Assembly (NCBI GenBank): GCA_963921195.1
Contig: OY992540.1
Location: 196,973,640 to 197,037,639 of the forward strand
DNA length: 64,000 nucleotides
Reading direction: 5' to 3'
From: Pegoplata infirma
Lineage: Eukaryota; Arthropoda; Insecta; Diptera; Anthomyiidae
The position numbers were made by a program, and so were the translations under genes. Below the pieces are notes generated by a model that saw only the letters and a program-made list of their open reading frames with translations, searched no databases and was not told where the DNA came from. This document shows positions 21,450 to 31,839 of this stretch, one piece after another. Every line of letters begins with the position of its first letter. Within the stretch, counting starts at the first letter, position 1.

Positions 21450-21772
21450 ACTAATAGGTCAAATAATATGTAATTTTTATTAATTTAAAAATTAAAACAG
21501 AATTTAAAAAGAAAATCTTTAAATGGCAACTGAAATTAAAAAAAAAAAAAAAAATTAGAGAAACTTTGTAAAAATATTAATATTAATATTAATATTATTA
21601 AAATATTAATTAATATTCTGAAAGTGATTTTAAGACAAATTAGAATGCATTTTATTCGGGCCCACATTTTTCAGATTTTATATTTTTTTAATTTTCTTGA
21701 ATTATTTTATTTTTATACTTTTTTTCTTAAATTATTTGAAGTTTTCCAAAATTTCTTGGAATTTCATGAATT
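21450..21772. other. AT-rich filler with TAATAT microsatellite
   Basis: No gene seen. Contains an A-run at about 21538-21554 and a TTAATATTAATATTAATATT microsatellite near 21578-21598. Confidence 0.5.
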
Positions 21773-22270
21773 ACACCGTCATGACAGCCAATATTAAACA
21801 TGAACCGGATGATATACGTCTGAAAGTAGAGATCAAATGGAGTAAAACTGAATTTACAGTTTCTAATTTCGTAATCCTGTTTCCTTTTAAAAGGACTTGA
21901 AAGTTTTTAAGGACACATTTTGTCAAATATTTTGAAATATTTGTAATTGTCCAAGGATGACACTGGTGACGGCAGATAAAAGGGAAGGATCTCTACTAAT
22001 TTTTCCATTATTATATTTTGCCATATCAGGATAAAATGATGTGAATAAACTCATTTAAAAACTTCATCAAAATATTTTGTTGAAAATTATGAATTATATT
22101 GAAGGACACATTTTTGAGTGAACGTAACTTGCCTCCCTTTTCCGGATATGTAAAAATAATAAAATAGGAAAATTAGGGAAGATCCTCCTCTTATAAAACT
22201 TTGAAGTCCTTTTAAAAGGTAACAGGATCACGAAATAGAAAGCTGTAAATGCAGTTTTACTACATTTGGT
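21773..22270. mobile_element. MITE with ACACCGTC ends, truncated copy
   Basis: Starts ACACCGTCATGACAGCCAAT and includes AACATGAACCGGATGATATA. The second half is roughly the inverse of the first (CTTTTAAAAGG and AAATGTGTCC blocks on both sides). The right terminal repeat is missing where the CTCACG array begins. A full copy with both ends is at 47570-48190. Confidence 0.65.
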
Positions 22271-22735
22271 CTCTAGTAGAGATGGGCGCGTGAGCGATTT
22301 TCGACTCACACCCACTCACGACATGAATTTTTTGATCACGCACTCTCACTCACGAGCATATTTTTTTTTACTTATACTCCCTCACAATCACGTGAGTAAA
22401 TTTAAAACAACTCACACTCACGTGCACTCACGCAAGCTTCACTCACACTCACGTTGACTCACACTCACGAAACTCTTATTTATAGAAAAAAACTTCAAAA
22501 AGTATAATTTCAAAAATCTTTCAAAATTTTCAGCAAAATTTAAAGTTCAGCGAAATTTCACATTTTTTTAATTTTTTCGGCACGAAATCTTAAGTTAAGC
22601 CAAATTTTAAATTTTTTTTGCTGCTTTTTTTGGTACGAAAGGAAATATAAAGAGAAAATAAATCACGCAAACTCACGCAAAAAATCGACTCACGCACACT
22701 CACTCCCGCAAAAATCTTACTCACGCATGATGATT
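22270..22735. repeat. Degenerate CTCACGCA/ACTCACTCACG array
   Basis: Starts TAGTAGAGATGGGCGCGTGA and consists of loosely repeated ACTCACACTCACG words, an AT-rich middle, then more CTCACGCAAAC words ending about 22728. It may be the interior of a hAT-type MITE (the left edge resembles hAT ends), but a matching right end was not found. Confidence 0.6.
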
Positions 22736-22789
22736 TCCAAACATTTTAATTTTTGTACAGAATTTTTACAGATTTTTCCTGATTTTTTT

Positions 22790-23045
22790 TTTTTTAACAT
22801 GATAATGTTTTTAGGCTGGTGTCTAATTTTAAAAAAGTTGCAGGACGCCAAACAGTTTGACTATATAAGTTAACGATTGACAAAAAACAAAATAAGAATT
22901 ACTGTTTCATTTTCATAAAACCAAAAATTTAAGTAAAGTGGGCTTGTTACTTGAATAATAATTCACCTCGTGGAGAATAAAAAAATTCACCAACAGGGGA
23001 TTAAACCAATATTCACCAGCTGGTAAATTAACCGACACATAGTTA
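22790..23045 (+). repeat. Dispersed repeat block (GGCTGGTGTCTAATTTT), copy 1
   Basis: AACATGATAATGTTTTTAGG, GGTGTCTAATTTTAAAAAAG, AGTTTGACTATATAAG, then AATAATTCACCTCGTGG. The same order occurs at 61820-62045. Both copies are followed by the same kind of T-rich array. Function and class are not recognised. Confidence 0.75.
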
Positions 23046-23410
23046 TTTTTCATCCATTTTTTTTATAAAATTTTTTTAAATCAATATTTTTTTAAGTCAA
23101 TATTATTTCATCAATATTTTTTTCATCGATATCTTTTTTCTTCAATATATTTTCCATAAATATTTTATTTTCGAATTATTTTTTTTTTTTCAACATTTTT
23201 TTTTCATCAATATTTTTTTTTTCATCAATATTTTTTTTTCATCAATATTTTTTTCATTAATATGTTTTTTCATCAATATTGTTTTTTTCATAAATTTTTT
23301 TTTTTATCAATGTTTTTTCATCAATATTTTTTTTTTTCATCAACGTTTTTTTTTCATCAAAATTTTTTTTTTCATAATTTTTTTTTCATACCTATTTTGT
23401 TCAATGATTT
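23046..23410 (+). repeat. T-rich minisatellite (TTTTTTTTCATCAATA)n
   Basis: Irregular 14-22 bp units of a T-run plus CATCAATA. It is strongly strand-asymmetric (pyrimidine on the plus strand) and directly follows the dispersed block, as in the second copy at 62046-62500. Confidence 0.85.
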
Positions 23411-23419
23411 TTTTTATAC

Positions 23420-24949
23420 CCTGTACAATTGAATGGTGTAGGGTATAATATATACCCTACACCACTCTGTGGCACAGGGTATAATGAGTTAGTGCTGATG
23501 TTTGTAACTACCCGAAATATTGGTCCTAGACACACCTTTAAGTATACCGATCGACTCAGAAATACTTTTGAGTCGATTTAGCGATGTCCGTCCGTCCGTC
23601 CGTCCGTCCGTCCTTCCGTCCGTCCTTCCGTCCTTCCGTCCGTCTGTCCATCTATCGGTTTAAGCACGATACAGGTCGCAATTTTCAACCAATTGACTTG
23701 AAATTTGAAACTTAAGCATCTTTTGGGCCAATCACGAAGCCTATTGAAATTGAAAAATCGGTCCATGTTAAGACCAAGCCCACATACAACCGCCCCCTTC
23801 GGATTTGGCTTAAATGACTCTAATGACTGTATTTTAACAGATATCGCTTTGAAATTTTACAGGTAATCAAATTTTGTATGCACGAATCATCATTTTAAAT
23901 TTCAAAGAAATCGGGTCAGTCCTTCTGGTAGTCCCCATACAAACCACCCTCCCGATATTCACATAATTCCCTCAAAATTCCTAAAAATGAAAATATTTGA
24001 TACAAATTTTATTTTTAGGTGTTAAACGTGTACTTTATTAAACAAATCAAATTGGAATATAATTGGACCATTTTTGGACTAACAAGGGAAGTCTCCCTGG
24101 TGTCACCCTCCGATCATCACGAAATTTAGATATGTTGTTAAGAACAAAAATTAATTCGAAACGTTTTTTTTTAGCGTCCCAAATTCATTTTTGTCGATTT
24201 GTATGGGGGGAAATTGACCATTTTCAGTTTCTTACGATTTACGCCTATTTAAACAAAATTAATAAAGGCATTTGTGGTATCAGATTAAATACATTAAAAA
24301 TACCTATCTCGTAGTGCTAACAACGGGCCAAAGAAGTTAATATTTTTCGACTTATTAACAAAAATGTCCTAAAATTTTGGTATCTTACTCAATATGACGA
24401 AAAGTTGTGCATGTTTGAACACGTTCTTAGCACACGTATATAGGTTTTCCAAAGACCTTTCATTTGGTATGCAACATGACTAGGTTTGTTTGCATAATAT
24501 AGGAGATAAACGAAAAAAACTGAAAAATGGCAATGTCTTCCCCCATTCTTTTTACCCCCTAAATATGAATTTGAGCCGCTACAAAAAATACGTGTCCCTT
24601 TATTTTTTCTGCTCTACAAAATAAAATCAATTCCATAAAGATCCGCGGGTGACACTAGGGATACCTCCCTTGTAAGTCCACCACATCAAAATTTCGATCG
24701 ATTTTCAGTTAAATCGGTCTATTGATAAAAAAATAAGCCAATTCCACTAAAATTTGACCTGTGTGTGTTTTCTACACTAAATAAAGATCTAACAACGACA
24801 GATCCAATCGTTCCATGTTTGGACTTGGGACCCATTTTCCGGGAATCACTGGTGATACCCGACACCATATGGTCGGTTTTGACCGAATATAACTTTCTTA
24901 TTTGTTTTTTTGTTTGTATCAAACAATTTTTTTTCATTAAATATTTTTA
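23420..24949 (+). repeat. Fly dispersed repeat with TCCG microsatellite, interrupted
   Basis: Contains TATACCCTGTACAATTGAAT, GTAGGGTATAATATATACCC, CGATCGACTCAG and a TCCG tetranucleotide run (23586-23645). Next come GACTTGAAATTTGAAACTTA and GAAATCGGGTCAGTCC. It is split by a MITE at 24078-24677 and resumes as CCACCACATCAAAATTTCG to about 24949. The minus-strand frame at 23578-23766 is the microsatellite. Confidence 0.75.
24078..24677. mobile_element. ~600-bp MITE, ACAAGGG ends, copy B
   Basis: Reverse-complement relative of 20520-21122, with ends ACTAACAAGGGAAGTCTCCC and CTCCCTTGTAAGT. The flanking host sequence is the fly dispersed repeat on both sides. Copies A and B differ by point changes only in most of their length. 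Confidence 0.78.
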
Positions 24950-26001
24950 TAAACTTGAATAATTTTTTTTTTAGATTTTCCCAATTTCCCAATTTGTTTA
25001 CAGTTTTTAGTACCCTTCGAAAACTCCATCGTGGTAAATTTTCAGATATTTTTGATGACCGGTTCAAAAGATATCGATTTTTTAAAAATTGGTAGTTTGT
25101 TCCTTTACTCAAACTTCTTTTTCGCATAACTTCTTAAATAATGGTCCAAATTACATTTTTTTTTCAACATTTTTGTTTTTTTTCGTTCTATTGAAAACAA
25201 AATCAAAAACAAATTCTTAAAAGTGCTCTAGTATGCGATTTTTAAGTTTTAAAATTTAAATCTCCTTTTTGAAAATGTATGTACCCTTTAATTTTTCTTA
25301 AATTTTTTTGTGTAAAACTTCTCTCGATTCTACAAATTTTTCGCCCAGTAGGATCGTAGGATAATGATTATTACTATTTTTTTAAATTTTTAGAAAAAAT
25401 TTGATTGTAATTTTCTAAACTTAAAATCATTTATATTGCTCCATTGGTAAGTAATAGGGGGTTATTTCCAAGACCGACTCCAATTGATTTTTACGTCTAA
25501 ACATTTCTTTGGAACAAACTAATACTCTATCTCCAATTTTTAAGGGGGCTCCCACACAAAATGACATGTTTTTTTTTAAATTTTCTCCAACCACTCTAAC
25601 TGCCCTAAGAGTGCCCTTAGAGCAATAAAATGAATGATTGAGCCACAATATATTTTTTCTCCAAACATTTTCTCTTAAGGCGGTCCCCATACATTTTTTT
25701 TATATTTTTTGTAAATTTGCTTTATTTAATCAGCTTCTACCGGTCCAATGGTGCGTCCGAGAGGGGTCATTAGTGAGACCGACCCCCATTTATTTTTACC
25801 CTACAACATTTTTTTGAAACAAACCTTCGCCCTATCTCCACTCCCTAAGTAGGCTTCCATTCAAAATTACATTTTTATAAAATTTGCTCCAATTGTTATT
25901 TGTATGGGAGCCTATTTAGGGAGTGAAGATAGTGCGTGGATATGTTTTAAAAAAATGTTGTAGGGTAAAAATAAATGATTGTCGGTCTCACTAACCCTTA
26001 A

Positions 26002-26354
26002 CCAACTAAGACCGTCTGCAGAAGGTCATCACTAAAATGCATTTTTATCAAACTTAAAATTGTTTAAGCTTTAACCGCCAAAGAAACTTATTTTATGTTA
26101 AAGTCTTTTATCAAATGGTGCCAGTTTGAACGTACTCTGAGAATTATTTATGATATACATAGACATTTCTGCGAAGATTTTTGTGAAAACATGTGCGAAA
26201 ATTATTTAAGATTTTGTGCAGATTTAAGTTTGAATTTTTTTAGTATATTGCTAAAGATTTCTCTTTGATAATTTATTGTCAAATTAATTTTGGGAAAAAT
26301 ATTTTTGTTCAAATCGAGTGTTTTGTAAAGGCCGTCTGTAAACGGTCTTAGTGG
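26002..26354. mobile_element. TTAA-flanked MITE (piggyBac type)
   Basis: 353 bp between TTAA at 25998-26001 and 26355-26358. The ends are CCAACTAAGACCGTCTGCAG and the complementary CTGTAAACGGTCTTAGTGG. TTAA target sites are the hallmark of piggyBac elements. A matching subterminal block, CACCGTCTACAGACGGTC, lies at about 28491, and another TTAA at 28642. An alternative reading is one piggyBac element of 2640 bp spanning 26002-28641, with this MITE-like part as its left end. Confidence 0.7.
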
Positions 26355-26453
26355 TTAAGCGGAAAAAAAAATTATCCCCAATGCCTGTCTTTGGATCACC
26401 TGAATTAATAGTATTTATTGTTGGCTAAGGTATTTTTGAAGCTTTAAGAATAT

Positions 26454-27477
26454 GCCTCGAAAGAAGCGGAAGAAATCATGACTGCCATAAGCAAAAAAAC
26501 TTCAAACTATCTTCTATGAGTGATAAATAAATTGCTGGTTTGATGGACTCAAAATTTAACTGAGGATGAATACAAAAGCTTTAATGATAACACCGATGAT
26601 CCAGATTACTGCTGCGATTAGTTCGAGCCTGAAGATAATGCAATGATAGCCGATTTTTTGCAACCAATGGATGCCTTAACGTTTGTGAATGCAGTTAACT
26701 TGTCGACTAATTGATTTCATTATTATAGGTTAAGAGCTTTGGAACGAATCGATATAAAATTACAGAAAACTTAAACACACAATTCAAAGTTGATCACGGA
26801 TTTCGTCGATACATTAATTTCGTCGAATATTAATTTTTATGTCGATTTTACGTTACTCTAACATTGATGCACTGGAGCGAATATGGATTACGACACATAC
26901 CACACAGTATGCCGAAAAAAAAATTTGAACATAAAAAGAAATATTTATCGATAAACGATGAATAAGTATAAAAAGGTTAAAAAAGGGTATTGCTGGACAT
27001 GATCCCATTTTTAAAATCAGAAAAGTTGCGACTTATTTGAATAAGGGTGAAAATTTAGCACAAAGACTCTTCAGAGATCCAGTTCAACTATCAAAAGTTG
27101 ATCGTCCACAAATAATAATAGGTCTGATAAACTCTTATATGGGTCGCAATGGACACCAAATCCAGACAAAGGTTATGGAACTAGGATTGTTTTCCATATT
27201 CCTGAAATGGCTACAACAAACGCATTCCTTTTTTGTCGGAGACTCAACGCTGTAAAAATCCAAACTTCAGATAATGATGAAAAGATATATGAATTTCGCT
27301 AGAGCGTTGCAAAAGAACCCTGGGCTTTTGTTTAAAACGACCCGTTGGTTGTCCATCATTCACCGCAGGACCAACCACTAGTAATGGAATTGGTAAAGAC
27401 TTAACTTTTGGAAAGAGTGAGATTCGACGAAATTTATCATTTTCTGATTTGGGTGGTTCTAAGAAGTCGTAACTGTC
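26454..27477 (+). pseudogene. piggyBac-type transposase relic
   Basis: Frameshifted and stop-riddled coding remains. ATG at 26454 opens with the basic MPRKKRKKS, like a nuclear signal. An acidic stretch follows near 26570-26625 (LTEDEYKSFNDNTDDPDYCCD). Near 26990-27050, AGHDPIFKIRKVATYLN resembles the piggyBac D-x-hydrophobic-x-K-V/I-R segment. Next PQIIIGLINSYMGRNG (27109-27156) resembles the family's Y-N-x-x-MGGVD block. In another frame near 27185-27300, FHIPEMATTNAFLFCRRLNA and YEFR-SVAKE match the family's NA..L and L-x-FR-x-x-VA C-terminal pattern. A stop closes the last frame at about 27471. The catalytic core appears largely deleted. It would once have moved elements between TTAA sites; it cannot now. 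The family call rests on motif likeness only. Confidence 0.55.
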
Positions 27478-27490
27478 GGCCAAACGAAAT

Positions 27491-27701
27491 CACACCTGAC
27501 ATACTGCTGACACTCCCTTTTTGAAATTGCTGACATCTTCATATAATTTTTCCAAATATCCCAATGAAAAGTCAGAAGTTGGTCAGCAATGCTTTTAGGC
27601 AACGATGACCAAATGCTGACTTGTCCTTGAGGACATTTGAAAAAATTGTATGAAGATGTTAGCAATTTTATAAAGGGAGGGTCAGCAATAGGTTAGGGGT
27701 G
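27491..27701. mobile_element. 211-bp foldback MITE (CACCCCTAACCTATTGCTGAC ends)
   Basis: The left arm CACACCTGACATACTGCTGA continues through CTCCCTTTTTGAAATTGCTGAC. The right arm is its reverse complement (GGGAGGGTCAGCAATAGG, TTAGGGGTG). Arms of about 75 bp surround a short centre with AAAGTCAGAAGTTGGTCAGC. No clear target duplication was seen. It lies just downstream of the transposase relic. The minus-strand frame at 27459-27665 is accidental. Confidence 0.7.
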
Positions 27702-27988
27702 TTGTAGCGTGAGTAGAGCGGCTGGTCCATAGCTATACCACATGTGCCTTCAACGAGGAGGATAAAACGCGTTAGTACATGTTGCAAACAGTTTAATTAT
27801 CACAAAATTCTTTAATGCGATTTCTTAAAAATTCTCGAGTTCAGATTTGCTTAATATTTTTTTTTTTTCCATATAGGAATGAGAAATACACACATTTTGC
27901 TTCGAATGTAACGTACTTTTGTGTTACTCCAAACAAAAATCTGTTTTAAAAAGTATCATTAAAACGAATGAATTATTCCATATTAGTG

Positions 27989-28380
27989 CCCAGCAAAAAA
28001 TAATCGAGATTTTGGAAGCAGTGCATACAAGAATGCACGTGTGTAAGCAAATGATTTTTGATGTTGTTGCTTTTTTGTGACATTCGCTTACACAGCTGCA
28101 TACCGTATGCAGTAGTGTAAGGGAGAGATTTTGTTGGCATACTAACCTGCATACCGGTTGCAGTAAAGTATGGCAGTGACTTAAAAAAATACTACAAATA
28201 TTTAAGAAAATGCATGATTTCAATTCATATTCATTGCGCCGATATAAGCGCTCGAAAGAAATGCTCTAAAGTGGGACATTGCGAACAAATATCATGCCAT
28301 ACGTAAGCAGGTTTGTAAGCAGACAACAAAAATCACTCCCTTACAAACCTGCTTATAGGCAAGCAGTATTTTTTGGTGGG
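27989..28380. mobile_element. 392-bp MITE with CCCA(G/C)CAAAAAATA ends and internal hairpins
   Basis: Ends CCCAGCAAAAAATA and TATTTTTTGGTGGG. The interior has a chain of hairpins: GTGTAAGC...GCTTACAC (28040-28093), CTTACAC-agCTGCATAC/GTATGCAG-GTGTAAG (28087-28121), CTGCATACCGGTTGCAG (28147-28163) and TAAGCAGGTTTGTAAG...CTTACAAACCTGCTTA (28303-28355). No coding capacity; the minus-strand frame at 27924-28223 is produced by the repeats. Confidence 0.65.
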
Positions 28381-28794
28381 TATTTACCTGTTTTAGTCAA
28401 TGTATTTAAATTTTTACTTTGAATAAAAATGAATTTGTCGAAATCGAATTATACAGATTATGTCTTATTTTTTTCAGCTAGCCCACTAACACCGTCTACA
28501 GACGGTCTTTCATTTTTCTCACCTGGAGCTTTCAAATGAAACTTTTTTACAAACGGACTTCAGGTTCGTGTTTTTCAGCCCAAATTCATGCTAAAACCAA
28601 AATTATGATAACAAAATAACTCGTATTTCGATTCCAGTGGGTTAAGGGCTAATCACCCCTCTCGGACGCACCATTGGACCGGTAGATTAAATAAAACAAA
28701 TTTACAAAAAATAAAAAAAATTGTATGGGGACCGCCTTAACAGTTAAAGATAGAGGGTAGGTGTGCTCAGGGAAAATGTTTGGTCTAAAAACAT

Positions 28795-28960
28795 ATTGTG
28801 GGTCGGTCATACATTTTGTTGCTCTAAGAGCACTATTATGGCAGTAAGAGCGGTTGGAGAGTAGGTGAGCTCAGGGAAAATGTTTGGACTAAAAAAATAT
28901 TGTGGGTCGGTCATACATTTTGTTGCTCTAAGAGCACTATTATGGCAGTTAAAGCGGTTG
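28795..28960 (+). repeat. Tandem duplication of ~103 bp in foldback arm
   Basis: CTCAGGGAAAATGTTTGGNCT, ATATTGTGGGTCGGTCATAC and GCTCTAAGAGCACTATTATG occur at 28769-28850 and again at 28871-28950. This is a local duplication within the right arm of foldback copy 1. Confidence 0.75.
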
Positions 28961-29109
28961 GAGCAAATTTTAAAAAATGTCGTTTTGTGTGGGAGCCCCC
29001 TTATAAATTGGAGATGGGGAATTAGTTTGTTCCAAAGAAATGTTAAGACGTAAAAATTAATGGGGGTCGGTCTTATAAATGACCCGTCTATGACGCACCA
29101 GTGCACACA

Positions 29110-29800
29110 GGGCCACCATGATCCAATTCCGGCCAAAAGTCTTTATCGTTGTTGGATCCCTCTGAAAATGTGCTTCTAGAGGAATTCGAGGTCGCTGATT
29201 TCAAAATTTAGCTAGAAACCAAAAAATCAAAATGGCGGATACAATATGGCGGACAATTTTTTTTTTAATTGTCCGATTGAACTCAAATTTTGTTTTATGC
29301 GGGTCTTGGAGTTACTGAATAAGAATTGTTACTCCAAATTTTGAAAAACCAAATGGCGGACTAAATATGCTTCTTAAAGTTTAAAGAATGATCCAACTCC
29401 GGCCAGAAGTCTTTATCGTTGTTGGATCCGGCTGAAAATGTGCTTCTAGAGTATTTCAGGGTCGCTGATTTCAAAATTTAAATAAAAACTAAAAAAATCA
29501 AAATGGCGCATCCAATATGGCGGACAAATTTTTTTTAATAATTGTCCGATTTAACTCAAATTTTGTTTTAAGGGGGTCTTGGAGCTAATTAATCAGAATT
29601 ACTGGCGTGAATTTTGAAAAACAAAATGGCGGACTAAATATGCTTAGTAAAGTTTGTTACAAGTAATTAAAAAACTGTTATATTCCTTTTCTTTGTTGAA
29701 GCTAGCTGAAAGTGTCGCCTAGTAAATTTCCAGGTGTGTTATCTTAAAATCGAACTGATAAAATTCAATATGGCGGAAACAATATGGCGGCTAGATTTTT
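29110..29800 (+). repeat. ~270-bp tandem repeats rich in AAAATGGCGG
   Basis: Three diverging units. ATGATCCAA(T/C)TCCGGCCA, GTCTTTATCGTTGTTGGATC and GCTGATTTCAAAATTTA mark the first two (29119 and 29390); the third is near 29690. Each carries paired (A/T)AATGGCGGA motifs: about eight ATGGCG words between 29229 and 29795. The sequence interrupts the foldback arm and is much less AT-rich than its surroundings. No reading frame spans it. Confidence 0.8.
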
Positions 29801-29859
29801 TAACTTTACCTGATCAAACTAAAAATTAATTTTAAGAGTGTCTGAACTTAAATCTACGC

Positions 29860-30760
29860 ACATAATTTTTATATATATATTTTTTTTATTTTTGATATAA
29901 ATATGGAAATGGTGTAAATGACTAACTTAGTTTCAGAAAAGTTTTGGAAATGGTGACAACAAATTATTCGATTTTTTTCTTTATTTTGGAAATTCAATAA
30001 AAAATCTTTGAATTTAATTGGAAATGGTGTAACTGATATTTTGCATAATTCTACAAAAAAACTAGAAATGTAGATAATTTTTTTCTCCTACACTTAAGGC
30101 ACTCTCTGACGATAAAAAACCTAATCAAGCCGTAAAACATTATTTTGGGTTAAATTATTTTTTTTAAAAACAAATCTCGGACCACTGCATATATAGCTGT
30201 AGTTTTGCCATTTATCATTTCGAGCAAGTTTGGACAACTTTTTTCAAAAGATAAGGATCCATTCTATATCAAAAAAAATATAAACCGATTGTATCGAACT
30301 GAGGATCGCTGAAGATTTTTTTGGCGCGAGGTAAATAGCTAAAAAATTATAACTTTTTCACAAAAAACGCGAATTGCTGCCAGGCAATTGAGTTATATTT
30401 GTCCATGTTTTTTTCGTTACAAAGCTTATATATAAGGTTGAACCACGCAAACAAAAAGTTAAACATTAAAGTTTGAAAAAAAATTAAAAAAGTATCTCAA
30501 CTTTTAAAAATTTTGTACCAACTTTTTTAATTTTGAAGACCTGTCAAAGGAAAGGGTGTAATTGGATCATAAAGATAAGTTCAGAAAACCTGCTTCTATA
30601 TATGCCCAACAAACTGGTAAACGTTTTTTTGAGAATTTACAAAAAATGACTTTTGGCCGGAAATCGATCTGTCTGGCCCTCTGTAAATGGAGCAGTAGAA
30701 ATGATTTTAAGATTGGAAAATTAAAATATTTTTTTTTCAAAAAATTTTAAAAAATAGTAA
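29860..30760. other. No gene seen; insertion-derived sequence in foldback arm
   Basis: Contains repeated GGAAATGGTGTAA words (29907, 29949, 30020) and AT-rich sequence. At about 30660 the recognisable arm of foldback copy 1 resumes (TCTGTAAATGGAGCAGTAGA). An ATG open frame at 30562-30750 has no recognisable content. Confidence 0.4.
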
Positions 30761-30787
30761 TAATCGTTATCCCACGATCCTCCTGTA

Positions 30788-31127
30788 GCGCAATTCACTT
30801 ACTTTTTAACGACAGAAATCGGTAGTTATGTTGTCAAAAATCGTTAATTATCGACAATTGTCTTTAAAAGCAATTCTATAACTTTTTTCTACCGAATTTT
30901 GTCGTTATTGAAAATAGTTAACTTATCAACAAAAATTTTTTTGAAGTTATAGTTAACGAAAATTTTCGGTTCTCAATACAATTTCAAGATACACAAATTT
31001 CAAATTAACTATTTTTGTCGTTTATTCTTGTCGATAATTTAAAAATTTATAGAATCACATATTCGTTAAAACAACCGACAATTCTCGTAAGTTAACGATA
31101 TCGATAATTTCGCACTACTGGGCAAAA
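30788..31127. mobile_element. ~340-bp insertion with AG(C/T)GC-A-AATT ends
   Basis: Interrupts the arm sequence CCTACTGGGCAAAAAATT. Its left part starts AGCGCAATTCACTTAC and its right part ends ATAATTTCGCACT. The interior is rich in TTAACGA, TCGACAATT and GTTAACTTAT words, some inverted. It is a possible hAT-like MITE; target duplication is not clear. Confidence 0.5.
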
Positions 31128-31839
31128 AAATTGTAGAATCGATAGAGGTTTTACACAAAAAAATTTCAAAAAAATCAAAGAGTACATACATTTTCAAAAA
31201 TGAGATTTAAATTTTAAAACTTAAAAATCGCATACTGGAGCACTTTTAAGAATTTTTTTGGATTTTTTTTTTATTAAAAGTACGTAAAAGCAAAAATTAA
31301 AAAAAAAAAAAATATATATAATTTGAACCATTATTGAAAAAGTTATGAGTAAAAGAAGTTTGAGTAAAGTAGCAAACTACTTATTTTTAAAAATTCGATA
31401 TCTTTTGAACCGGTCATCAAAAGTATCTGAAAATTTAACACGAAGTAGGTTTCGAAGGGTACTAAAACTGTCAACAAATTGGGAAAATCTAATAAGAAAT
31501 ATTCAAAGTGTCTGATTTGACATAGAATGACCAACATAAACTATATGGGGTTCTAGAGCAATATTTCCAGGTGTTACAAATGGAATGACAAATTATATTT
31601 ACGTGGAGGGTAAAAAAAAAATGTAATGGTTTTTTTTATAAATTGACTTTTTTAAAAAATGATTTTAGAACGGGTTCTGAAAATTTTCCAAAATAAAAAA
31701 TTTAAATTTGTCTACAGGAAAAATATTTTAGGGTATCATAAGTTCGTCCTGACTATCCTTTGTTAAACTTTATTTTCATTACTGTTTTAATTTTGATCAC
31801 TGTCAATACAAAAACATTTGCCAGGATATTAAACATTTA

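Larger units (their letters stand above)
17680..21450. repeat. Inverted-repeat pair flanking Helitron copy 2
   Basis: Sequence 17680-17890 (GAGAAAGATTACTCC, CTCGAGGTCAC-like, GTCTTATATTCGTA) recurs as its reverse complement at 21233-21450. A further short piece, ATCGTAATAATTAGTAAACA at about 17948, repeats in direct orientation at about 21408. The Helitron copy lies between the arms. This looks like an older foldback into which the Helitron inserted, or one rearranged by it. A faint relative (CTCGAGGTCATTATTTCCTT) is at 63214. Confidence 0.65.
24950..31534. repeat. Large foldback family F, copy 1 (~6.6 kb)
   Basis: The outer left arm (24970-25997) starts TTAGATTTTCCCAATT and includes AAACTCCATCGTGGTAAATT, TCAAAAGATATCGATTTT, CAGTAGGATCGTAGGATAAT and GGGGCTCCCACACAAAATGA. 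It recurs in reverse complement over 28646-31534, where the arm is interrupted by other insertions. The right edge reads CTGATTTGACATAGAATGAC and abuts the right end of a fly dispersed repeat. The spacer holds a TTAA-flanked MITE, a piggyBac-type transposase relic and further MITEs. Related copies: 43624-47300 and 54475-55144. Small frames inside are accidental. Confidence 0.8.

Noticed and set aside
23578..23766. Minus-strand frame with a DGRTDGRTEGR repeat
   Set aside because: Translation of the TCCG microsatellite in the dispersed repeat.
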